This document shows, piece by piece, positions 1 through 7,049 of a DNA stretch of 11,656 nt. The notes below the pieces were generated by a model. That model made no database searches and was not told where the DNA came from. It saw only the letters and a program-made list of their open reading frames with translations. Position 1 is the first letter of the stretch. Every line of letters begins with the position of its first letter. The DNA is from Blastocatellia bacterium (GTDB lineage: Bacteria; Acidobacteriota; Blastocatellia; Chloracidobacteriales; JADJPF01). The position numbers were made by a program, and so were the translations under genes. The stretch is taken from the NCBI GenBank assembly GCA_023265235.1, contig JAHFUF010000082.1:1-11656 (forward strand), in the 5' to 3' direction.

Positions 1-1806
1 ATGGATTTTCTAGGGCTAACTACTCTTACAATTATTGAAGATTGTTTACGCTCAATTGAAAGAGAATATGGTGAGAGAATAGATTTAAGCTTAATCTCAT
101 TAACTGATGAAAAGGCTTTAAAACTCTTTACTGATGGGATGACAGACGCAATTTTTCAATTTGAGTCTGAAGGAATGAAAGATATTTGTAGGCGTATGAA
201 AGTAGAGGGTTTAGAAGACCTAGCCGCCTTAAACGCGCTTTATCGCCCTGGCCCAATTGATAGCGGAATGGTGGATGATTATATTGACCGTCGTAATGGG
301 CGTAAACAAGTACGTTTTGATATTAGCTCACTAAAGGAAGTAATGGGAAATACTTATGGTGTACCAGTTTATCAAGAACAAATTATGGCTATTTTCCAAG
401 TCTTAGCTGGTTATAGCCTTGGTGAAGCGGATTTGGTACGTCGGGCAATGGGTAAAAAGAAACGAGAAGAACTAGACGCACACCAGGACAAGTTTTTTAG
501 CCAAGCAATTGAACGTGGACATGATAAAGCTAAACTTGAAAAACTCTGGAATAGTCTAGAAGGCTTCGCGGATTACGCATTTAACCGTAGTCATTCTATG
601 GCATATGGTTTCCTTGCCTATCATACTGCATACTTAAAATCCCATTATCCAGCACACTTTTGGGCTGCCGTTTTATCTAGTGAAAATAATGACCTAGAAA
701 AAGTTGCTCGCTATATTGATAAAGCTAAACAGATGGGACTAAAGGTATTACCTCCAGATATTAATGTTAGTTTAGATAATTTTACCCCACAAGCTGACAC
801 TATTCGTTTTGGGCTAGCAGCAATTAAAGGAATTGGACAGACTACAGTAGCAGAAATTCTTGCTGCTAGAGAAAAAGGTGGGGCATTTAAGTCACTTTAT
901 GATTTAGCTGAACGTGTAGAAAATAAAGCACTTAATAAACGGGTGTTTGAAAATCTTGTAAAATCAGGGGCTTTTGATAGTGTAAGCAAAATTGATAGTG
1001 TTGCCGAGTGGCGAGCAAGGCTTTTTGCTGCTATTGACTCTGCTTTAGAAAGTGGCTCACGCTTGCAACGTGACCGTAGTAGCGGACAAGAATCTTTGTT
1101 TGGTATGTTAGAACAAACTACTGTTGAAGCCATTGAACCAGAACTTCCCAATGCAGAAACTTGGTCGCGATTTAAGATGCTTGCTGCAGAAAAAGAAACC
1201 CTAGGGCTTTATATTAGTGGTCATCCGTTAGAACAATATGAAAAAGTGATGAAAGAATTTTCAGTTATGAACTTGGAAGAGCTAGGCAATGCTAGTTCAG
1301 GTAGTAATGTAAAAATAGCTGGTATTATTACTTCAATCAATGTAAGACCTACGAAAAAAGGAGATAAGTTTGCTCTTTGTCAGTTAGAAGATCAATTTGG
1401 AACAGTAAAATTAACTATTTGGCCAGAGGCTTATCAAAAGATTGGTAGTAAGCTAAAAGAGGAAGAAACCATAGTAGCTATAGGTAGTTTAGAAATAGAT
1501 GCTGAAGGAGTAAAATCAATTAATACCCAAGATATACAACTACTTGAAGGCATTAGTGAACGTAGTGCAAAACAGATTATTCTCAAAGTAAAAGCTGCTT
1601 TAATGACAGATGAAAAAATAGAAAAGCTTTATTATCTTTTAGACGATAATCGTGGTGATTGTGAGATTATATTTGAAATAGAGCTTGTAGGGCGTATTGT
1701 TGTTCGAGTTAAACCACATAGTTATGTTATGGTTAAATCAAATAAAGAATTAATCGAGGCAATTAAACAACTTTGTGGTGATTGTAAGATCCAATTAAAA
1801 AAATAA
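1..1806 (+). CDS. dnaE: DNA polymerase III subunit alpha (DnaE), C-terminal part, cut by left window edge
   Basis: Catalytic subunit of the replicative DNA polymerase in the cytoplasm. Only the last 601 residues are present. The reading frame is open at base 1, and the first Met lies in the conserved MDFLGL motif, so it is an internal residue and not a start. The Asp of this motif should match the third catalytic Asp of E. coli DnaE (D555, from knowledge of the family); the other two lie outside the window. Visible in order are the fingers region with PVYQEQIM and RRAMGKK (about residues 120-155), FNRSHSMAYG near 195, a helix-hairpin-helix with IKGIG near 275, an OB-fold at about 435-515 starting VKIAGIITS, and a C-terminal domain of about 75 residues. 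Full-length DnaE is about 1,150-1,200 residues, so roughly half is missing. It ends with TAA at 1804-1806, 15 bp before the next gene. The identification is secure. Confidence 0.97.
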   Translation: MDFLGLTTLTIIEDCLRSIEREYGERIDLSLISLTDEKALKLFTDGMTDAIFQFESEGMKDICRRMKVEGLEDLAALNALYRPGPIDSGMVDDYIDRRNGRKQVRFDISSLKEVMGNTYGVPVYQEQIMAIFQVLAGYSLGEADLVRRAMGKKKREELDAHQDKFFSQAIERGHDKAKLEKLWNSLEGFADYAFNRSHSMAYGFLAYHTAYLKSHYPAHFWAAVLSSENNDLEKVARYIDKAKQMGLKVLPPDINVSLDNFTPQADTIRFGLAAIKGIGQTTVAEILAAREKGGAFKSLYDLAERVENKALNKRVFENLVKSGAFDSVSKIDSVAEWRARLFAAIDSALESGSRLQRDRSSGQESLFGMLEQTTVEAIEPELPNAETWSRFKMLAAEKETLGLYISGHPLEQYEKVMKEFSVMNLEELGNASSGSNVKIAGIITSINVRPTKKGDKFALCQLEDQFGTVKLTIWPEAYQKIGSKLKEEETIVAIGSLEIDAEGVKSINTQDIQLLEGISERSAKQIILKVKAALMTDEKIEKLYYLLDDNRGDCEIIFEIELVGRIVVRVKPHSYVMVKSNKELIEAIKQLCGDCKIQLKK

Positions 1807-1821
1807 GTAGGAAGCGGTTTT

Positions 1822-3228
1822 ATGAGTAGCTTAGCCTTTGGCTATAGGAAATCGCAATTAATAAAAATGTCTAAGATATTAGTTGTTGATGATGAACGAG
1901 GCATTCAACGCGCTCTTAAAGGGGTGTTGGAGGATGAAGGTTTTGCAGTAGAAACTGTTGCTAGTGGTGAAGAATGCTTAAAGCTTTTAGAACATGAGAC
2001 TTTTAGTTGTATTTTGTTAGATATTTGGCTACCAGGAATAGACGGAATAGAGACTTTTGAGCGTATTAAAGCTAGCTATCCTGATGTTGTAGTATTAATG
2101 ATTTCTGGACATGGCACAATAGAAACGGCAGTAAGAGCTACTAAATTAGGGGCATTTGATTTTATTGAAAAACCTTTGCATCTTGAAAAAACTGTGCAAA
2201 GTGTTCGTAACGCGCTCCAACAAGCACAATTAAAGCTAGAGAGTCAACAACTACGCAGTAATGAACTAGTTAATGAATGTAAAATAATAGGAGATAGTGC
2301 TCCAATGAGGGCACTGCGACAACAAATTAATGTTGCTGCCCCAACTAATGGAAGAGTATTAATTTATGGTGAGTCTGGGACAGGAAAAGAACTAGTTGCA
2401 CAATCCCTGCACACACAATCGCTACGTAATTCTAATCCGTTTATTGCAATGAACTGTGCCGCAGTACCAGAAGAGTTAATTGAATCAGAGCTTTTTGGTC
2501 ACATTAAAGGGGCTTTTACTGGTGCATACCAAAATAAACGTGGCAAATTTGAACTAGCAGACACAGGAACACTTTTTCTAGATGAAGTTGCAGACATGAG
2601 CTTAAAAATGCAAGCCAAAGTCCTACGTGTTTTAGAAGAACAAAGCTTTGAGCCTGTAGGTAGCTCTAATTCAATCACTGTAGATGTACGAATTATTGCT
2701 GCTACTAACAAACGCTTAGATGAAGAAATAGAAAAAGGAAATTTTCGTACAGACTTGTTTTATCGCTTAAATGTAATCCCATTTCAGATTCCTTCTTTGC
2801 GTCAGCATATGGAAGATATTGCTCAGTTAGTTGAGCATTTTAACCAGATTCATTGTAGAAAAAATAAACTACAGAACAAAAAGTTTACTGATGATGCAAT
2901 TGATATAATGCAAAATTATGATTGGCCAGGAAATGTGCGTCAGTTAAGTAGTGTAGTTGAACGAGTTGTTATTATGAACCAAAAAACAAGAATTGAAGCT
3001 GAAGATATTCCTGTAGGTAAAAGTGAGCAAATACTGCCAAACATACACTACAATTATGATAGTTACCGTGAAGCTAATGAGGCTTATGAAAAAGAATTTA
3101 TTACTCGCAAATTAATAGAACTTCAGGGTAATATTACACGAACAGCCGAGACTATAGGGATTGATCGTAGCTATCTTTATCGGCGAATGAAGGCACTAGG
3201 AATCTCAAGTAAACAAAATGGTTCCTAA
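1822..3228 (+). CDS. sigma54-dependent response regulator, NtrC/NtrX family
   Basis: Transcription activator that remodels sigma54 RNA polymerase when phosphorylated. In the 468-residue form the receiver domain spans about 16-140, with acidic pocket D23/D24 and phosphoacceptor D67. The AAA+ domain has Walker A GESGTGKE (183-190), the sigma54-contact loop GAFTGA (230-235), Walker B Asp/Glu at 254-255, and Arg fingers near R309 and R315. A Fis-type helix-turn-helix lies at about 426-461. The receiver segment GHGTIETAVRATKLGAFDF is typical of NtrX, so an NtrX-like role is likely, but no NtrY kinase is visible. The start is uncertain. ATG 1822 has a good Shine-Dalgarno (AGGAAG at 1809-1814, 7 bp spacing). 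ATG 1867 would begin directly with MSKILVVDDE, as is usual for the family, but AGGAA lies 16 bp upstream, which is too far. The 15 bp gap after dnaE suggests co-transcription. Confidence 0.93.
   Translation: MSSLAFGYRKSQLIKMSKILVVDDERGIQRALKGVLEDEGFAVETVASGEECLKLLEHETFSCILLDIWLPGIDGIETFERIKASYPDVVVLMISGHGTIETAVRATKLGAFDFIEKPLHLEKTVQSVRNALQQAQLKLESQQLRSNELVNECKIIGDSAPMRALRQQINVAAPTNGRVLIYGESGTGKELVAQSLHTQSLRNSNPFIAMNCAAVPEELIESELFGHIKGAFTGAYQNKRGKFELADTGTLFLDEVADMSLKMQAKVLRVLEEQSFEPVGSSNSITVDVRIIAATNKRLDEEIEKGNFRTDLFYRLNVIPFQIPSLRQHMEDIAQLVEHFNQIHCRKNKLQNKKFTDDAIDIMQNYDWPGNVRQLSSVVERVVIMNQKTRIEAEDIPVGKSEQILPNIHYNYDSYREANEAYEKEFITRKLIELQGNITRTAETIGIDRSYLYRRMKALGISSKQNGS
1832..1844 (+). other. 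small perfect hairpin at the start of the response regulator gene
   Basis: TAGCC-TTT-GGCTA is a perfect 5 bp stem with a 3-nt loop. It lies between the two candidate ATG starts (1822 and 1867) of the sigma54 regulator. No T-run follows, so it is not a standard intrinsic terminator. If ATG 1867 is the real start, the hairpin would sit in the leader. A stem this short can occur by chance. Confidence 0.3.
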
Positions 3229-3263
3229 AAGAATAACTTTTCCAACTTCCAATTTTTAATAAT

Positions 3264-5765
3264 TTGAGCACTAAACTCTTTTCCAAAACAAAAGAAGAAT
3301 TACAGGCTGAAATAGGATTGTTGCGTCAAGAAGTAGCTAACTTAAAAAGAGCCAATGCCCAATACCAAAAAGAACCTGTGGCTTTATCACAAAATTATTT
3401 TCGTGCCATTTTTGAACAATCTCCTTTTAGTATTCAAATTTATGGTCTAAATGGAAAATTGCTAGAAATGAATGAGGCTTCCGAAAAGCTTTGGGAGGTT
3501 ACTTATAAAGAAATTAGCCACTATAACGTACTTGAAGATGAACAAGTTGATGCATTAGGCATAATGCCCTACTTTAAAAGAGCCTTTGCTGGTGAACTAG
3601 TTACACTTCCACCAATATTTTATGATCCTTCAAAAACGCTTCCTGGTTATCCAGGGCGGCCTCGTTGGGTAGAAGCTCGTATTTGTCCAATAAAAGACTC
3701 ACAAGGTAAAATTGTTCAAATTGCCTTGGTTCATAACGATATTACAGAAAAAAAATTAGCCGAAAACGCACTCCAAGCTGCTTATGGAGATCTGGAAGTA
3801 AGTGTAATAAAACGTACTAAAGAGCTTTCACAGGCTAATGCGCAATTAAAAAAACAATTACAGGAGCTTAAAGTAGCAGCAGAAGAAAGAGAAATACTAC
3901 AGTTAATATTAGAAAATATTCCTTTAATGATTAATTACTATGATGAAAACAGAGAGTTTTTATTAGTTAATAAAGAGTGGGAAAAAACTTTTGGCTGGAC
4001 ATTTGAAAAACTAAAAACAGAAGGTGCTGAAAAATTTGTTGAAAGTATTTTTCCTGACCTTGAAGAACAAAAAAGAATCTATGAAATGATGATAAATCCT
4101 TTGCCCTATTGGTATGATGTAAAAGTAGTTGTAGAAAATGGCAAAGCTTTAGAAACTTCTTGGGTTACTCGCAAGCTTTCTAATGGGAAAACCATTTGTA
4201 TTGGTCGAGATATAAGCGAGAGTAAACGAGCAGAATCAGCACTACAAAAAAGTGAAGCTACTCTACGTACTATAATTGAGAGTGCTACAGATGCAATCTT
4301 TATTAAAGATTTGCAAGGAAAATATCTACTAATTAATTCTGCTGGTGCTAGGTTTTTAGGTAAGACAGTGGAAGAAGTTATTGGTAAAGATGATAGAGAG
4401 TTTTTTTCCTTAGATACTGCTGAGGAAATTATGGCTGGAGATAGACTCGTTATAACTTCAAACCAAACACATACTTATGAAGATATTGGTACAGCAGCAG
4501 GAGTTACACGTACTTATCTATCTATTAAAACTCCCTATCATGATAGTGAAGGGAAGGTTATTGGGTTAATTGGTATTTCGCGAGAAATTACTGAACGTAA
4601 GCGTGTTGAAGAAGCAATTGCAGCAGAAAAAAAATTACTATCTGTTACTTTAGGCTCTATCAAAGATGGAGTTATAACTGTTGATAAAGAAGGAACAATA
4701 GTTTTAATTAACCAGGCTGCAGAACAAATTATTGGAGTTAATCAAGAAGAAACTATCAATAAACCATTTAATAAGATCCTAAAATTAGTTAGCGAAACTG
4801 ATCGTAAAACACGCCGTAATACAATAAATAGAGCATTAAAAACAGGTAAACGAATTGAACATACTACAGCAAGTATTTTAATTACTAGAGATGGTCAAGA
4901 AAGGATTGTTTCTGAAAGTGCATTGCCAATTTTTGACACAGATAGTAAGCTTATAGGCGTAGTTTTAGTATTTCGAGACATTACAGAAAAGCGTAAAATT
5001 GAAGAAAAATTAATGCATGAACAAGCAGCGCGTGCGGTTGCTAAGCTAGTAGAACTAGAGTTAGAAAAATCTAACCTACAATTGCAAGCACTTTCTGCTT
5101 ATGTGTTAAAAGCCCAAGAAGAAGAAAGAATCCGGTTAGCTAGAGAACTTCATGATGAACTAGGACAAGCATTAACTTCTATTCGCTTAGGTTTAGAATT
5201 AGCTACCGCCTCACTGCCAGAAACACATTCAGACAAAACTAACAAAATTCTTAATGATTTATGCGCTTATGTTGAGACTACAGCTAAAGATGTACAAAGG
5301 GTTGCTCGTGATTTACGTCCCTCAGTTTTAGACGATTTTGGACTAGCAGCAGCCCTAGAAGCTTATGCAGATGCTTATGCTAAACGTACTGGTATTCGGG
5401 TTACATTATCCCTAGATAAACTCTTAAAACCATTAACTAAAGAAGTGGAGACTGCTTTTTACAGAATTGTACAAGAAGCCTTAAACAATTCTGCTAAACA
5501 TTCAGCAGCCAAAAATATTTCTATTGATTTTATTGAACAACACACACAAATTATATTAACCATAGTAGATGATGGTAAAGGGTGTGTTTTGGATATAGAA
5601 CAAAAAAATAGCTTTGGTTTGATGGGAATGTCAGAGAGAGCTAGGATTGTTGGTGCAGAAATATCTATGAAATCTCAAGTGGGAAAAGGTTTTTGGATTC
5701 AGGTTACTTTGCCTAAGGGGAAAACCGGCAACTATGAGAAAATTAAGAATATTATTAGCCGATGA
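3264..5765 (+). CDS. cytoplasmic PAS-domain sensor histidine kinase (HisKA_3 / NarX-like catalytic core)
   Basis: Sensor kinase of 833 residues that autophosphorylates on His and passes phosphate to a response regulator. After an N-terminal coiled coil (about 5-40) come four PAS domains at about 44-163, 212-318, 330-445 and 456-578. Each ends in a recognisable PAC-like motif such as NDITEKK, GRDISES, SREITERK or FRDITEK. A second coiled coil leads to the HisKA_3 dimerisation helix with phosphoacceptor H630 in ARELHDELGQ. The HATPase domain follows, with N-box QEALNN (737-742) and G1 box DDGKG (769-773). No hydrophobic membrane segment is seen, so it is probably soluble and senses an internal signal; the PAS ligands are unknown. 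The start is inferred: TTG 3264 is the best codon upstream of PAS1, since the frame is closed by TAA at 3234-3236 and the first in-frame ATG lies inside PAS1. No Shine-Dalgarno precedes it. The partner is the overlapping downstream regulator. Confidence 0.92.
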   Translation: MSTKLFSKTKEELQAEIGLLRQEVANLKRANAQYQKEPVALSQNYFRAIFEQSPFSIQIYGLNGKLLEMNEASEKLWEVTYKEISHYNVLEDEQVDALGIMPYFKRAFAGELVTLPPIFYDPSKTLPGYPGRPRWVEARICPIKDSQGKIVQIALVHNDITEKKLAENALQAAYGDLEVSVIKRTKELSQANAQLKKQLQELKVAAEEREILQLILENIPLMINYYDENREFLLVNKEWEKTFGWTFEKLKTEGAEKFVESIFPDLEEQKRIYEMMINPLPYWYDVKVVVENGKALETSWVTRKLSNGKTICIGRDISESKRAESALQKSEATLRTIIESATDAIFIKDLQGKYLLINSAGARFLGKTVEEVIGKDDREFFSLDTAEEIMAGDRLVITSNQTHTYEDIGTAAGVTRTYLSIKTPYHDSEGKVIGLIGISREITERKRVEEAIAAEKKLLSVTLGSIKDGVITVDKEGTIVLINQAAEQIIGVNQEETINKPFNKILKLVSETDRKTRRNTINRALKTGKRIEHTTASILITRDGQERIVSESALPIFDTDSKLIGVVLVFRDITEKRKIEEKLMHEQAARAVAKLVELELEKSNLQLQALSAYVLKAQEEERIRLARELHDELGQALTSIRLGLELATASLPETHSDKTNKILNDLCAYVETTAKDVQRVARDLRPSVLDDFGLAAALEAYADAYAKRTGIRVTLSLDKLLKPLTKEVETAFYRIVQEALNNSAKHSAAKNISIDFIEQHTQIILTIVDDGKGCVLDIEQKNSFGLMGMSERARIVGAEISMKSQVGKGFWIQVTLPKGKTGNYEKIKNIISR

Positions 5766-6384
5766 TCACGCGTTAGTACGTAGTGGCATACGCGCTCTAT
5801 TAGAAGCTCAACCCGATATTGAAGTAATAGGCGAAGCAGATGACGGACGTGAAGCTATTCGCCTTGCTCGTGAGCTAATACCAGATATTGCTATTATTGA
5901 TATTGCAATGCCAGAGCTTAATGGAATTGATACTTTAAGGCAAATTTTTGATGCTTGCCCAACCATAAAAGTATTAGCTTGTTCAATGTACCCAGATGTA
6001 CCCTATATTGTTCAATCTTTAAGATTGGGTGCCTGTGGTTATTTAATGAAAAATAGTGCTAAAGATGACCTAATTCGTGCTGTACAAGCAGCAAAGGCGG
6101 GTAAATGTTTTTTAAGCCTAGATGCTACAACACAGCTAGTAGAAGGCTTTGTTCGCAAAGTAGATAGTGAAGACACTAAAGATTCTTTAACTAGTCGAGA
6201 AAGAGAAATTCTACAGCTAATTGCTGAAGGTAAAACAAACAAAGAAATAGCCAATATTCTTAACTTAAGCCTCAAAACCATTGAAACTCATCGTACTAAC
6301 TTAATGAAAAAGCTCCAAGTTAAAGAAGTAACAGGACTTGTACAGTATGCTATTAGAAAAGGGCTGATTAGATTAGTTAATTAG
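5734..6384 (+). CDS. NarL/LuxR-family response regulator
   Basis: DNA-binding response regulator of 216 residues, the normal length for the NarL/FixJ group. The receiver domain (about 4-120) has acidic pocket D10/D11, phosphoacceptor D56 in IIDIAMPELNG, switch S84 and conserved K106 in YLMKNS. A LuxR-type helix-turn-helix covers about 150-210, starting LTSREREILQLIAEGKTNKE with recognition-helix segment SLKTIETHRTNL. The receiver begins directly after the ATG, which supports this start. AAGGGG at 5715-5720 is a somewhat distant ribosome binding site (13 bp). The first 32 bp overlap the 3' end of the histidine kinase gene in another frame, so translation is probably coupled. That arrangement, plus the HisKA_3 type of the kinase, which normally works with NarL-type regulators, makes the two a confident cognate pair. 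Target genes cannot be read from the sequence. Confidence 0.95.
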   Translation: MRKLRILLADDHALVRSGIRALLEAQPDIEVIGEADDGREAIRLARELIPDIAIIDIAMPELNGIDTLRQIFDACPTIKVLACSMYPDVPYIVQSLRLGACGYLMKNSAKDDLIRAVQAAKAGKCFLSLDATTQLVEGFVRKVDSEDTKDSLTSREREILQLIAEGKTNKEIANILNLSLKTIETHRTNLMKKLQVKEVTGLVQYAIRKGLIRLVN

Positions 6385-6401
6385 GTTTTAATCAAATGTA
6401 T

Positions 6402-6430
6402 TTGGAATTTACTAGACTATCGATTATAAA
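6402..6430 (+). promoter_or_regulatory. candidate sigma70 promoter for the flavin reductase gene
   Basis: TTGGAA at 6402-6407 (4 of 6 to TTGACA) and TATAAA at 6425-6430 (5 of 6 to TATAAT) are separated by exactly 17 bp. Transcription would start near 6437, giving a leader of about 83 nt that carries both hairpins and the heptamer repeats. It is a match by eye in AT-rich DNA, so chance is possible. Confidence 0.42.
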
Positions 6431-6436
6431 ATCTTA

Positions 6437-6453
6437 ATGCCCTGTAAGGGCAT
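6437..6453. repeat. perfect palindrome/hairpin, first of a pair
   Basis: ATGCCCT-GTA-AGGGCAT forms a perfect 7 bp stem with a 3-nt loop, 52 bp after the stop of the NarL-type regulator. It is followed by CTGAAAG and not by a T-run, so a classical intrinsic terminator is unlikely. It may be half of a two-hairpin REP-like unit with the stem at 6464-6483, 10 nt further on. Confidence 0.6.
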
Positions 6454-6463
6454 CTGAAAGTAG

Positions 6464-6483
6464 CCCAGTCCTTTAGGGCTGGG
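6464..6483. repeat. palindromic element A with CC-TTTA-GG core
   Basis: CCCAGTCC and GGGCTGGG pair over 8 bp (one T-G wobble) around a TTTA loop. The same loop, closing CC/GG pairs and outer CCCA/TGGG arms recur in the hairpin at 10847-10868. This suggests a dispersed palindrome family such as a REP-like element mobilised by an IS200-type (RAYT) transposase. No such transposase gene lies in the window, so the family assignment is inference. Confidence 0.6.
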
Positions 6484-6503
6484 AACTAGGAACTGAGAAC
6501 TGA
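6483..6503 (+). repeat. three tandem heptamers of GAACTGA type
   Basis: GAACTAG, GAACTGA and GAACTGA follow each other directly, giving a period of 7 over 21 bp, with partial continuation as GAAAATA. The array begins at the last base of palindrome A and ends 6 bp before the Shine-Dalgarno of the flavin reductase gene. Short heptamer arrays are known in some bacterial genomes, for example the STRR repeats of cyanobacteria. Copy number could vary by slippage. Confidence 0.6.
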
Positions 6504-6519
6504 GAAAATAGGAGTAAAA

Positions 6520-7014
6520 ATGGCCGTTACTAAAGAACAATTTAAGCAAACTATGAGTTGTTGGGCTAGCGGCATTACAATTATCACAACAAAGCATGAA
6601 GATGGAATGCTAGCAATGACTGCTAGTTCTTTTACTTCGCTTTCTGCTGAGCCTCCACTTATTTTGGTAGCAGTAAATAAAACCGCTCGTATACACCCTA
6701 AAATTGCTGAACAAAAAGCTTTTGGAGTAATGATTTTAGCTAGTAATCAAGAAGAAACCTCAAGTTGTGGTGCTGGTTTTCGTGGGCCAGAAGGAAATTT
6801 CTTGGCTGGAATAGCTTTTCATCAAAAAATTACTGGAGCACCGATTCTAAACGACTGTTTGGCATGGCTTGATTGTTCTTTGTATGCTTCTCATGATGCA
6901 GGAGACCACACTATTTATATAGGAAAAATAGAAGCAACTGGCTCTCAAGAAGGTGAACCCTTGCTTTGGTATTCTCGCGGTTATCGTAGGTTAGCAGAAG
7001 AAAAACTTAGCTAA
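6520..7014 (+). CDS. flavin reductase-like FMN-binding split-barrel protein
   Basis: Small protein of 164 residues from the flavin reductase (DIM6/NTAB, HpaC-like) family. These enzymes bind FMN or FAD and commonly use NAD(P)H to supply reduced flavin to a partner monooxygenase; some members have other redox roles. The domain fills nearly the whole protein (about 6-157). Visible family features are the N-terminal WASGITIITT strand, MTASSFTSLSAEPPLI (flavin-binding loop region), LAGIAF followed by GAPIL, LAWLDC, and the GDHTIYIGKI motif near the C-terminus. The start is well supported by AGGAG at 6510-6514 with 5 bp spacing. No monooxygenase gene lies beside it, so the physiological partner is unknown. 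It appears monocistronic, with its own promoter candidate and a structured leader, and converges on the minus-strand gene that follows. Family assignment is firm; substrate is not. Confidence 0.9.
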   Translation: MAVTKEQFKQTMSCWASGITIITTKHEDGMLAMTASSFTSLSAEPPLILVAVNKTARIHPKIAEQKAFGVMILASNQEETSSCGAGFRGPEGNFLAGIAFHQKITGAPILNDCLAWLDCSLYASHDAGDHTIYIGKIEATGSQEGEPLLWYSRGYRRLAEEKLS

Positions 7015-7049
7015 ACCCCTACATATAACCTGACTATTTTTAAGGGTTG

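Noticed and set aside
1..3. ATG at the first base as a true dnaE start
   Set aside because: The Met belongs to the internal MDFLGL motif; a start here would lack the PHP domain and two catalytic Asp residues, so the gene simply continues to the left.
897..1151. 84-codon minus-strand frame inside dnaE
   Set aside because: Antisense to conserved DnaE coding sequence, with no recognisable domain.
7013..7048. Possible bidirectional terminator between the two convergent genes (AACCC near 7014 with GGGTT at 7044-7048)
   Set aside because: Only 5 bp of pairing with a loop of about 25 nt; too weak to call, though a terminator would be expected here.
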